In this document: one piece after another, positions 16,872 through 26,891 of the stretch
Layout of the letters: every line of letters begins with the position of its first letter
Numbering within the stretch: the stretch's first letter is position 1
Assembly: GCF_000062885.1 (NCBI RefSeq)
Contig: NC_009142.1
Coordinates: 5,197,584-5,261,583 of the forward strand
Length of the DNA: 64,000 nt
Source of the DNA: Saccharopolyspora erythraea NRRL 2338
GTDB taxonomy: Bacteria > Actinomycetota > Actinomycetes > Mycobacteriales > Pseudonocardiaceae
Reading direction: 5' to 3'
The notes under the pieces: model-generated
The model's input: only the letters and a program-made list of their open reading frames with translations
Database searches by the model: none
What the model was told of the DNA's origin: nothing
Position numbers and translations under genes: made by a program

Positions 16872-17825
16872 TCACCGGGTCTCGGGACGCCGGGTACCGC
16901 TGAGGCCGCACCGGGCGAGGTACTCACGGGTGCGGACGGCGATGGGCAGCGGGACGTCGGGCTCGCAGGGGTAGAGGTCCTGCTCGACGATCACGAACAG
17001 CTCGTCGTCCAGACCGGCCAGGGCCTCGGTGACCTCCGCGGGGTTGGGCACACCGGCGGGCGGCTCCACGCACACGCCCCGCTTGACGGCCTCGCCGAAG
17101 GACAGCCCCTCGGCGAAGACCTGCTCCAGCACCCCCGGGTCCATCTGCTTGATGTGCACGTACCGGATGCGCTCGCTGAAGCGGCGGATCAGGTCGAGGT
17201 TGTCGCCGCCGCCGTAGGCGACGTGGCCGGTGTCCAGGCACAGGTTGGCGTACCGCGAGTCGGTCTCGTCGAGGAAGCGCTCGATCTCCGGTTGGGTCTG
17301 GATGTGGCTGTCGGCGTGCGAGTGCAGGCACAGCCGCACGTCGTAGTCCTCCAGCAGGATCTTGCCGAGCTCGTTGGCGGCCTTGCCCAGCGCGCTCCAC
17401 TGCTCGGCGCTCAGGACCGGCTCCTCGGTGTAGGCGCCGGTCTTCTCGTCCCGGTACATCGGCGGGATGAACACCAGGTGGTGGGCACCCGCGGCCGCGG
17501 TCAGCTCGGCCACCTGGCGGACGGCCGCCAGCATCTCGTCCCACTCGCGCGGCCGGTGCAGCGCACCGAACGTGGTGCCGCCGGAGACCTTCAGCCCGCG
17601 CGCACCGACTTCCTCGGCCAGCCGCTGCGGGTCGGCCGGCAGGTAGCCGGGCGGGCCGAGCTCCAGCCACTTGTAACCGGCCTCGGCCAGTTCGTCCAGG
17701 AAGCGGGTGTAGGGGACCTGGTGGTCGTCCTGCGGGAACCACACCCCCCACGAGTCCGGTGCGGAGCCGAGGCAGAGATTGCCCGCCACGGTGCGGGCGA
17801 TGGTGGGCTGTGACGCCGTCGTCAT
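16872..17825 (-). CDS. Sugar phosphate isomerase/epimerase (IolE/inosose-dehydratase-like TIM barrel)
   Basis: The product is 317 residues. The opening LCLGSAPDSWGVWFP resembles the IolE-type start, and later motifs CLHSHADSHIQ, LCLDTGHVAYGG and YVHIKQMDP carry the metal-binding His, Asp and Glu residues of this barrel. IolE dehydrates 2-keto-myo-inositol. Some relatives are plain epimerases. It is the first gene of the operon, 128 bp upstream of which begins the divergent LacI gene with its operator. Together with the Gfo-type dehydrogenase it would give the first two steps of inositol-like breakdown; the later iol enzymes are not next to it. Confidence 0.8.
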   Translation of the reverse strand: MTTASQPTIARTVAGNLCLGSAPDSWGVWFPQDDHQVPYTRFLDELAEAGYKWLELGPPGYLPADPQRLAEEVGARGLKVSGGTTFGALHRPREWDEMLAAVRQVAELTAAAGAHHLVFIPPMYRDEKTGAYTEEPVLSAEQWSALGKAANELGKILLEDYDVRLCLHSHADSHIQTQPEIERFLDETDSRYANLCLDTGHVAYGGGDNLDLIRRFSERIRYVHIKQMDPGVLEQVFAEGLSFGEAVKRGVCVEPPAGVPNPAEVTEALAGLDDELFVIVEQDLYPCEPDVPLPIAVRTREYLARCGLSGTRRPETR

Positions 17826-17869
17826 CGACGGACCTCCTCACGACGAGCTCAAGCTCGGGGATCGGGCGA

Positions 17870-17933
17870 CTAGAGCGCGCTACTATCGCGCTCTAGGCCC
17901 GGTACTATGCTGCCGGTCACACGCAAATGTCAA
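17870..17933 (-). promoter_or_regulatory. Promoter and LacI-type operator of the cyclitol/sugar operon
   Basis: On the minus strand TTGACA (17933-17928) is separated by 18 bp from CATAGT (17909-17904), a plausible sigma-70 promoter. Right at the expected start point lies a 27-bp inverted repeat: CTAGAGCGCG (17870-17879), a 7-bp spacer, and its exact complement (17887-17896). A repressor bound there would block transcription of the operon. The adjacent LacI product is the obvious candidate. Confidence 0.7.
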
Positions 17934-17971
17934 TACGTTCTGTCAAAGTAGCCGCAAGGCAACATGGAGCG

Positions 17972-19021
17972 ATGGACGATCACCCGACCGAACGCCGCCG
18001 CGACGGCGCACGGGAACGCAAGCCCACGATGGCCGACGTCGCCGCGCGGGCGGGTGTGTCCCGCGCGCTCGTCTCGCTGGTCTTCCGGGGCCGGCCGGGC
18101 GCCAGCGCCGCCACCCGCGAGCGGGTGTTCAGCGCCGCGGACGACCTCGGCTACCGCCCGGACACCGCGGCGCGGCTGCTCGCGCGCGGCCGCAGCCGCA
18201 CGCTCGGCGTGATGCTGACCGTCCACCAGCCGTTCCACGCCGACCTCGTCGAGGCCATCTACCCGGCGGCGGAACAGGTCGGCTACGAGGTGCTGCTGTC
18301 GGCGAGCGCACCGGTGCGCGACGAGACCAAGGCCGTGGAGGCGCTGCTCAGCCACCGCTGCGAGGGCCTGATCCTGCTCGGCTCGCAGGCCGACGCCCGC
18401 TGGCTGGACGAGCTCGGGCGGCGCACCGCCACGACCGTCGTCGGCCGGCGCCTGCCCGGCACGCACGTCGACAGCGTGCACACGGCCGACGCGCTCGGCA
18501 TCAGGCAGGCGGTCGACCACCTCGTGGAACTCGGACATCGCGCGATCACGCACATCGACGGCGGACAGGCCCCCGCGGCCGCCGACCGGCGCCGCGCCTA
18601 CCGCGCCGCCATGCGCGCGCACGACCTGGCCGAGCACGTCGACGTGCTCCGCGGCAACCACACCGAGGACGCCGGGATCGAAGCAGGCCACACCCTCCTG
18701 ACCCGAGGCGCGCTACCCACCGCCGTGCTCGCCGGGAACGACCGGTGCGCCATCGGGCTGATCGGCACATTCCTGCGCGCCGGCGTGGACGTGCCGGGAG
18801 AGGTCTCCGTCGTCGGTTACGACGACAGCCACATCTCCCACCTGGTCCACGACCTGACGACCGTCAGCCAGGACGCGCTGCGCATGGGGGAGCACGCGGT
18901 CCGCTCGGTGGTCAGGCGACTCGACGACGACTCGCTCGACCCGGAGGAGATCGTCCTCGAACCGAAGCTCGTCGTGCGCAACACCAGCGCTCCGCCACGG
19001 GACGGAAGAACGGCGCCCTGA
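17972..19021 (+). CDS. LacI-family transcriptional repressor of the adjoining sugar operon
   Basis: The product is about 349 residues. A LacI helix-turn-helix (MADVAARAGVSRALVSLVF, about residues 20-38) is followed by the hinge region GYRPDTAARLLARG and a periplasmic-binding-protein-like sensor domain with VVGYDDSHISHL near the C-terminus. I chose ATG 17972; a second ATG at 18029 would begin right at the HTH, and an upstream GTG is possible. It is divergent from the IolE-like gene, and the 27-bp palindrome between them fits its operator. The sensor domain closely resembles that of the other LacI at 20598-21617, so the two are paralogues. Confidence 0.88.
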   Translation: MDDHPTERRRDGARERKPTMADVAARAGVSRALVSLVFRGRPGASAATRERVFSAADDLGYRPDTAARLLARGRSRTLGVMLTVHQPFHADLVEAIYPAAEQVGYEVLLSASAPVRDETKAVEALLSHRCEGLILLGSQADARWLDELGRRTATTVVGRRLPGTHVDSVHTADALGIRQAVDHLVELGHRAITHIDGGQAPAAADRRRAYRAAMRAHDLAEHVDVLRGNHTEDAGIEAGHTLLTRGALPTAVLAGNDRCAIGLIGTFLRAGVDVPGEVSVVGYDDSHISHLVHDLTTVSQDALRMGEHAVRSVVRRLDDDSLDPEEIVLEPKLVVRNTSAPPRDGRTAP

Positions 19022-19032
19022 CCCCAGCCAAG

Positions 19033-19084
19033 TGTCCTAATGTACGGACATATTGTTGACAGGCGTTAGTGCGTTGGCTAGACA
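19033..19084 (+). promoter_or_regulatory. Promoter of the tautomerase/aldo-keto reductase pair with adjacent inverted repeat
   Basis: TTGACA (19056-19061) and TAGACA (19079-19084) are 17 bp apart. Just upstream lies TGTCC-N8-GGACA (19033-19050), a possible regulator site. The -10 box matches consensus weakly. Confidence 0.5.
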
Positions 19085-19149
19085 TGGACCGGAAGCCACC
19101 GCCGGACCGGGTCACCTCTCGTGCCCGTTCCGCACCGCTAGGAGTTGCC

Positions 19150-19557
19150 ATGCCTCTGGTCCGGATCGACCTCGTGCGAGGTCGCAGCGAAGCGGACGTG
19201 CGCGCCGTCGCCGACGCCGTGCACGCGGCGCTGGTCGACGTCCTCGGGATCCCCGAGGACGACCGCTTCCAGGTGATCAGCGAGCACGAGCCGGGGCGCG
19301 TCATCGCACAGGACGCCGGTCTCGGCTTCCAGCGCAGCGACGCGCTGGTCATGATCCAGGTGTTCACCCAGGTTGGCCGGGACACGTCCACCAAGCAGCA
19401 GGTGTTCGAGGCCATCGCGTCGCGCCTGGGCGCGCTCGGCGTCGGGGGCCACGACGTGTTCGTCGGGATCGTCGAGAACACCGCCGCGGACTGGTCCTTC
19501 GGCTTCGGACGCGCGCAGTACGTCGTGGGCGATCTCCCGGTACCCGCGCGTCCCTGA
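19150..19557 (+). CDS. Tautomerase-family protein (4-oxalocrotonate tautomerase-like)
   Basis: The product is 135 residues starting MPLVRIDLVRGR. The N-terminal proline, exposed after Met removal, is the catalytic base of the tautomerase superfamily. Central QVISEHEPGR and the C-terminal WSFGFGRAQYV match the longer (about 130-residue) Tautomerase_2 type. The start has AGGAG upstream. It may isomerise an enol or keto acid or aldehyde in sugar or aromatic breakdown. An aldo/keto reductase follows 115 bp later in the same direction, and a LacI regulator flanks on each side. Confidence 0.8.
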   Translation: MPLVRIDLVRGRSEADVRAVADAVHAALVDVLGIPEDDRFQVISEHEPGRVIAQDAGLGFQRSDALVMIQVFTQVGRDTSTKQQVFEAIASRLGALGVGGHDVFVGIVENTAADWSFGFGRAQYVVGDLPVPARP

Positions 19558-19672
19558 CCGCAGCCGACCCGCTCCCCGCCGACCTTCTCCCCTGGTGCCC
19601 GCTCCCTGGGCCCGCTCCCCTGCCGCCGCGCCCGCCCGCCTCTGGCGCGACCACTCCGGAGGTTCCACGCAG

Positions 19673-20518
19673 ATGACATGCGCCCCGTCCACGCCGAGCC
19701 CCACCGTCACCCTGAACAGCGGTGCGCGGATGCCCCAGCTCGGGTTCGGCGTGTACCAGCTCGCGGCGGACGAGGCGACCGAGGCCGTCGGCACCGCGCT
19801 CCGGGCCGGGTTCCGCAGCATCGACACCGCGACCGCCTACCGCAACGAGGCAGCGGTCGGCCGGGCGATCGCCGAGTCCGGCATCCCGCGCGAGGACCTG
19901 TTCGTCACCACGAAGCTGTGGAACACCCACCAGGGCTACGACTCCACGCTGCGGGCGTTCGACGCCAGCCTGAGCGAGCTCGGCCTCGACTACGTCGACC
20001 TCTACCTGATCCACTGGCCCATGCCCGGCCGGGACCTCTACGCGCGGACGTGGAAGGCGTTCGAGAAGCTCCACGCGGACGGCCTGGTCCGCAGCATCGG
20101 CGTGTCGAACTTCCACGTCGCGCACCTGCGGCGGTTGTTCGACGAGTCCGGAGTCGTACCCGCGGTCAACCAGATCGAGCTGCATCCCAGGCTCCAGCAG
20201 CACGGACTGCGGGCGTTCCACGCCGAGCACGGCATCGCCACCGAGGCGTGGAGTCCCCTGGGACGCGCGCAGGGTCTCCTGGACAGTTCGGCGATCATCG
20301 AGCCGGCCGCCCGGCACGGCCGCAGCCCGGCGCAGATCGTCCTGCGCTGGCACATGCAGCTCGGCAACATCACCATCCCGCGATCCCGGACACCGTCCCG
20401 GATCCAGGAGAACATCGACATCTTCGACTTCGAGCTGTCCGCCGAGGACATGGAGGCCCTGGCCGGCCTCGAGCTGGGCGCCCGCATCGGCCCGGACCCC
20501 GACGTCCTCGGAGCGTGA
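19673..20518 (+). CDS. Aldo/keto reductase
   Basis: The product is 281 residues, a TIM-barrel NADPH oxidoreductase of the prokaryotic AKR5-like group. The catalytic tetrad is visible: D and Y in SIDTATAYRNE, K in VTTKLWNTH, and H in LYLIHWPMP. NADPH-binding motifs IPRSRTPSRIQENI and IGVSNFHVAHL are present. The ATG at 19673 follows GGAGG by about 10 nt. It resembles 2,5-diketo-gluconate reductase-type enzymes, so a sugar-derived carbonyl substrate is plausible beside the tautomerase and LacI genes. Confidence 0.9.
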   Translation: MTCAPSTPSPTVTLNSGARMPQLGFGVYQLAADEATEAVGTALRAGFRSIDTATAYRNEAAVGRAIAESGIPREDLFVTTKLWNTHQGYDSTLRAFDASLSELGLDYVDLYLIHWPMPGRDLYARTWKAFEKLHADGLVRSIGVSNFHVAHLRRLFDESGVVPAVNQIELHPRLQQHGLRAFHAEHGIATEAWSPLGRAQGLLDSSAIIEPAARHGRSPAQIVLRWHMQLGNITIPRSRTPSRIQENIDIFDFELSAEDMEALAGLELGARIGPDPDVLGA

Positions 20519-20597
20519 CCGACCCGAGCGGGAACTTCAGGCACCGGCCTGGGATGAAGCGGGCGGCACTCGTCGACCGGCGGAGGGCCGCCGCCTG

Positions 20598-21617
20598 CTA
20601 TGCACCGCCGCGCGGCGGCCCGGAAGTCTCCCGGACGACCAACCGGGCCGGCGTGACGGTTTCCGTTGCCACCACGGCATTCTCCGTCCGCGCGATGGCG
20701 CGCTCGACCGCCGCCCGCGCGAGCTGTGCGGCGTCCTGGCTCACCGAGGTGAGCCGCACCGTGGCCAGCGCCGCCATCCTGGTGTTGTCGTAGCCCACGA
20801 CCGAAATCTCCCCCGGCACCGCGACACTTCTGGACCACAGGGTGAGCAGCAGCCCGAAGGCGATCATGTCGTTGTGCGCGAGAATCGCGGTGGGCAGCGG
20901 CTCTGCGCCGTCGAGGAGCCGCCCGGCGACCTCCACGCCCGACTCCTCGGTGGGACTGCCGTGCAGCACGCGGACCTGATCGCCGAGACCGTGCGCGCCC
21001 ATCGCCTCGACGTAGGCGTCGCGCCGGATGGCGCTCATGACCGCGCACCCGCCATCGACGTAGGTGATGGACCGGTGCCCGAGCCCGACGAGGTGGGCGA
21101 CGGCGTCGACGACGCCCTGGTGGTCGTCGGAGCGCACCGAGTCCACCCCGTCGGCTCGCACACCGGCGCCGACGCTGACGACCGACGCGAGGGCACCCAC
21201 CTCCGCGAGCTGCTCCGCGCTCAGATCGGGGCTGACGAGGATCAACGTCTCGCACCGGTCGCGCAGCAGGTCCGCGATGGCCTCCCGCGCCGGCCGGTTC
21301 GGGGCGGTGGCGCTGAGCAGCAGGCCGTAGCCGGTCCCCTCCGCCGCGCGGTACAGGTTCTCGATGACGTCGGCGTGGAAGCTCTGGTCGACCGAGAACG
21401 TCACGCCGAGCAGCCGCGACCGCTGCTGGCGCAGCAACCGCGCACGCTGGTCGGGCCGGTAGCCGAGGCGCTGCGCGGCATCGAGGATGCGCGCCCGCGT
21501 CCGATCCGAAACGCCCGGCTCACCACGCAGCGCCACCGACGCCGAAGAGACCGACGTACCGGCTTCCCGCGCCACGTCGACGATCGTGGTCTTCCCGGCC
21601 TTCCCCGCCACGTGCAC
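20598..21617 (-). CDS. LacI-family transcriptional regulator (second paralogue)
   Basis: The product is 339 residues. HTH TTIVDVAREAGTSVSSASVA (about residues 8-27) precedes a hinge with GYRPDQRARLLRQQ and a sensor domain ending in VVGYDNTRMAALATV and SVSQDA. I chose the GTG at 21617 because GGAAGGCGG lies just upstream. Longer in-frame starts lack such a site. The sensor half is strikingly like the LacI at 17972-19021 (SFHADVIENLYRAAEGTGYG against PFHADLVEAIYPAAEQVGYE). It converges on the aldo/keto reductase. A perfect 24-bp palindrome lies about 107 bp upstream. Confidence 0.9.
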   Translation of the reverse strand: MHVAGKAGKTTIVDVAREAGTSVSSASVALRGEPGVSDRTRARILDAAQRLGYRPDQRARLLRQQRSRLLGVTFSVDQSFHADVIENLYRAAEGTGYGLLLSATAPNRPAREAIADLLRDRCETLILVSPDLSAEQLAEVGALASVVSVGAGVRADGVDSVRSDDHQGVVDAVAHLVGLGHRSITYVDGGCAVMSAIRRDAYVEAMGAHGLGDQVRVLHGSPTEESGVEVAGRLLDGAEPLPTAILAHNDMIAFGLLLTLWSRSVAVPGEISVVGYDNTRMAALATVRLTSVSQDAAQLARAAVERAIARTENAVVATETVTPARLVVRETSGPPRGGA

Positions 21618-21723
21618 CCGCCTTCCGACACACCGAGTGCCCGCGGCCGGCGCGCCGGCGCGGGAAAGCACTCCGGATGATGTGTTGACGCAGGCACCAT
21701 GGCTCCGGGCGCCTGCCACCACA

Positions 21724-21747
21724 GGTTACCGGAACGTTCCGGTAACC
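21724..21747. promoter_or_regulatory. Perfect 24-bp palindrome, LacI-type operator
   Basis: GGTTACCGGAAC is followed immediately by its exact reverse complement. The centre AACGTT with a middle CpG is the classic LacI/GalR operator core. It lies upstream of the LacI gene ending at 20598, suggesting autoregulation. Confidence 0.75.
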
Positions 21748-22075
21748 GATCCGAAGGCCTCGACGCGGAGACGATCAAAAGTGCGTCACAGCGGGTCCGT
21801 AATCGGCCATCGCAGTCCGAACGCCGTCCCGTTCCATTTCCGGGACGACGTTCGGCCGCAGGCCCGCGAAAAGCTCGTGACCCGGACTTCGCACCTGTGC
21901 CCGCACTGAATGCACGCATGAGAGGAACACCGGCGCCGTGCCCCCAGTTGAAAGTTCCCGCGGGTACGGCACCCCCATGGCGCGAAAATGCTCGTACTGC
22001 GTGCGGCCGGTATTTCAGCGCTCGTTGGCGCACGTCGTTTTCAGGAAGAGGGCGGGGCGCTCATCCCCTCCCGTC
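21748..22075. other. 328-bp stretch without a supported gene
   Basis: This lies downstream of the glycine-rich small gene and upstream of the LacI operator. Its base composition is less GC-biased than its flanks. Short open frames occur but have no recognisable features. Confidence 0.4.
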
Positions 22076-22378
22076 TCAGCCGGCGTCCGCGTTGCCACCG
22101 GCTCCACCGACGCCGTCACCGCCGATGCCGGAAGCACCGATACCGCTGCCACCGGGACCACCGGGACCGCCGTCGCCGACCGTGCTCCCGGCACCGCCGG
22201 CGCCACCTTCACCGCCGCCGGTACCGCCGCCCGTACCACCGCCGTTGCCGCCATCGCCGGCGGCGGCGTTGTGGGTCCCACCGCCGCCCCCGAACGCGAA
22301 CGCCGTCAGCAAGGTACGTGCCGGGAGGTACTCGACCCGCTCGTTCTCCAGCTCGGAAATGCTCAGTTCGCCAGACAC
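22076..22378 (-). CDS. Small glycine-rich protein with a leader-like N-terminus (unknown function)
   Basis: This 100-residue product begins at GTG 22378, preceded by GGGAG at good spacing. Residues 1-29 form a normal-composition, mostly charged/hydrophobic segment (SELENERVEYLPARTLL). From residue 30 to the end the protein is about half glycine with Ala, Ser, Thr, Asn and Asp in PGRS-like runs (GGAGGAGSTVGDGGPGG). There is no signal peptide or membrane segment. The sharp split between leader and low-complexity tail is reminiscent of modified-peptide precursors or PE_PGRS-type tails, but no maturation enzyme is adjacent. An artefact of GC-rich repeats is unlikely given the start site and N-terminal region. 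I do not recognise it. Confidence 0.5.
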   Translation of the reverse strand: MSGELSISELENERVEYLPARTLLTAFAFGGGGGTHNAAAGDGGNGGGTGGGTGGGEGGAGGAGSTVGDGGPGGPGGSGIGASGIGGDGVGGAGGNADAG

Positions 22379-22809
22379 CGTTTTTCTCCCTTTGCGGATG
22401 AGCCGAATGCCGGGCCGCGCAGGAAATCCCAATTGCCTTGCGACCCACTTCGGCGGGTGTTCGTTTTCGGCTGCACCGGGGGGAGAACCCCCAGGCCACG
22501 TCACCACGCAGGGCCATTCCAGTTTCTCTCCGTCATCGTAGGCGGGTGCCACCAGGATGTACACCGGCGGCGCCCGCACGGATTCACGCGTTCCACCCGA
22601 CGACGCGCCAGGCGCAGTTGTGAAGGCGAAAGCCAGGGACTTGTTGCCCTACCAACGCACATGCGACGCGGCGACGATGTCGGCTTCCTCAGTGACCGAG
22701 CGTGGTGGACCCCGAGCATCGATGGTCCGCCCCGCCGGTGCCCGAGCGGTCTATGAGGCCGACGAGTTTTCAGTCCACTCTGGACATCGGGCGCGCTTCC
22801 TCCGCCCGG
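22379..22809. other. 431-bp stretch without a supported gene
   Basis: It separates the glycine-rich small gene from the PadR gene. An open frame runs on upstream of the GTG at 22378 on the minus strand, but without a ribosome-binding site or recognisable pattern. It presumably holds the small gene's promoter. Confidence 0.4.
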
Positions 22810-23379
22810 TCATCGCCGGACATCGGCACCTTCCCTGGCCCGCAGAACCGAAGCGGCCCGGTCGCACCAGTCCCGGTTCCCGCGCTCGAACTCGCGACCC
22901 CGCAAGCACGTCAGGTAGGGGCCGACTTGGGCAGCGCGCGCCAGGAAGTCCGCTTCGTCGAGGTCACCGCGCATCCTGCCGAGGAGCTTGTCGAACAGCT
23001 CGATCTTCGCGCCGGCGATCGCCGCGCGTTCCTCGAGCTGGCCGATCAGCTCCGCGGCGTCGACCGAGTCGGCGGCCACGACCTTGACCATGAGGTCGTC
23101 GCGGATGGACGAGGGACTGGACGGCGCGGCCGCGAACCGGCGCAGTTCGGTGAGCCCCGCGCCGGTCAGCGTGAACATCCGCTTGTTCGGCCGGGTCTCC
23201 TGCACCACCTCGCGGCCTGAGACCAGGCCCTCCCGCTCCAGCTTCGCCAGCTCCGAGTAGAGCTGCTGCGGCAGCGCGTGCCAGAAGTTGGCCATGCCGA
23301 CGTCGAAAGCCTTGGCCAACTGGTAGCCGCTGCACTCACCGTCCAGCAGCGCCGCCAGCACCGCATGCCGCAAGGCCAT
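22810..23379 (-). CDS. PadR-family transcriptional regulator
   Basis: The product is 189 residues. The N-terminal winged helix reads MALRHAVLAALLDGECSGYQ with LYSELAKLEREGLV and RMFTLTGAGLTELRRF, the PadR pattern. The C-terminal half (residues about 95-175) is a helical dimerisation domain of the Vir type. The ATG at 23379 has GGGAGGA upstream, which decides it over in-frame starts further out. It is divergent from a SnoaL-like gene. An inverted repeat between them (23418-23435) is the likely operator. PadR proteins usually repress detoxification or stress genes and release DNA on binding small aromatic or hydrophobic ligands. Confidence 0.9.
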   Translation of the reverse strand: MALRHAVLAALLDGECSGYQLAKAFDVGMANFWHALPQQLYSELAKLEREGLVSGREVVQETRPNKRMFTLTGAGLTELRRFAAAPSSPSSIRDDLMVKVVAADSVDAAELIGQLEERAAIAGAKIELFDKLLGRMRGDLDEADFLARAAQVGPYLTCLRGREFERGNRDWCDRAASVLRAREGADVRR

Positions 23380-23417
23380 CCCGCGTCCTCCCTGGCCCGG
23401 ATCAACTCTGGTCACTA

Positions 23418-23435
23418 TAGTCAATTTTCTGACTA
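23418..23435. promoter_or_regulatory. Candidate PadR operator
   Basis: TAGTCA-N6-TGACTA, a perfect 6-bp-arm inverted repeat in an AT-rich patch between the divergent PadR and SnoaL-like genes. TATAGT on the minus strand overlaps it as a possible -10. Confidence 0.55.
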
Positions 23436-23461
23436 ATCACATACTTGACCAAGGAGTGCAC

Positions 23462-23887
23462 ATGGAGACCGTCGACCGCTTCCGCACCGCCGTCGAAGGG
23501 CGCGACGCCGACGCGCTGGGGCCGCTGTTCGCGCCCGAGCCGCGGTTCTTCAGCCCGGTGAAGTTCGCCCCGTTCGAGGGCAGGGCCATGGTTCTCGGCG
23601 TGTTCAGGGTTCTCCTGCGGCGCGTCTTCGACGACTTCCGGTACGTCGGCGAGCTGCACGGCACGGCGGAGACCGAGGCGGGAGCGGCGGCCGACTCGCA
23701 CCTGCTGATCTTCCGGGCGGTGGTCGGCGGCAAGCGGATCCACGGCATCGACCTGATCCAGCTCGACGACGACGGCCTGATCGCGGAGTTCACGGTCATG
23801 GTCCGGCCGCTGAGCGCCGTGACCGCGATCGGCGAGGCGGTGCACGCCGGCCTCGTCGCCGAGGCGCTGCTGCCGAGCGGAACGTGA
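23462..23887 (+). CDS. SnoaL/NTF2-like protein
   Basis: The product is 141 residues with the cone-shaped NTF2-like fold pattern: an N-terminal helix (TVDRFRTAVEGRDADALGPL), then a strand pair (RFFSPVKFAPFEGRAMVLGV) and a C-terminal sheet with IHGIDLIQLDDDGLIAEFTV. Members are polyketide cyclases, isomerases or steroid-binding proteins, and often have unknown roles. The ATG at 23462 follows AAGGAG. It is divergent from the PadR gene and probably under its control. No catalytic residue can be assigned. Confidence 0.75.
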   Translation: METVDRFRTAVEGRDADALGPLFAPEPRFFSPVKFAPFEGRAMVLGVFRVLLRRVFDDFRYVGELHGTAETEAGAAADSHLLIFRAVVGGKRIHGIDLIQLDDDGLIAEFTVMVRPLSAVTAIGEAVHAGLVAEALLPSGT

Positions 23888-23983
23888 CGGAACTCCGTTC
23901 GCGAGCCAGTGGCTCCGCGGCCCCACCTCCGCCACTCGACGAGGTGAACCAACGCCCAGGGCCGTGACGTGAATCACCCGTCA

Positions 23984-24023
23984 ACTCTTGATTCATTCCA
24001 GAAAATCAGCCAGACTGCGCAGC

Positions 24024-24024
<1 letters not shown>
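23984..24024 (+). promoter_or_regulatory. furA promoter with FurA-type operator, apparently leaderless
   Basis: TTGATT (23988-23993), a 17-bp spacer and CAGACT (24011-24016) place the start point at or just before GTG 24024. The spacer is AT-rich (CTCTTGATTCATTCCAGAA) and resembles the autoregulatory furA operator known from mycobacteria and streptomycetes. Confidence 0.6.
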
Positions 24025-26697
<2,673 letters not shown>

Positions 26698-26700
26698 TCC

Positions 26701-26739
26701 CGGCGTGTGGTTCACCCCGGCGGGGTGAACCACACGCCG
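26701..26739 (+). terminator. katG hairpin terminator 1
   Basis: A perfect 18-bp inverted repeat (arms 26701-26718 and 26722-26739) with a 3-nt loop begins four bases after the katG stop. Confidence 0.9.
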
Positions 26740-26758
26740 TGGGACCGAAGTGACGCGC

Positions 26759-26786
26759 AAGCCCCCGCCCGCCTGGGCGGGGGCTT
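26759..26786 (+). terminator. katG hairpin terminator 2
   Basis: A perfect 12-bp stem, AAGCCCCCGCCC and its complement, with a 4-nt loop and a short T pair at the 3' side. It backs up the first hairpin 20 bp upstream. Confidence 0.8.
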
Positions 26787-26891
26787 GCCGCGCGTTGGGG
26801 CTGGCGCGGCTCCACATCCATAACCGCCCGTCATGGATGCGCCGCGATCGGCATTTCCCTCGCGAGGGCGAGCGGCCATAGCGTCGGCGGC

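Noticed and set aside
22076-22378. The repetitive DNA could be read as a tandem-repeat or CRISPR-like array
   Set aside because: The repeats are short irregular GGY-type codons in one frame, with no constant repeat-spacer pattern. There are no cas genes in the window.
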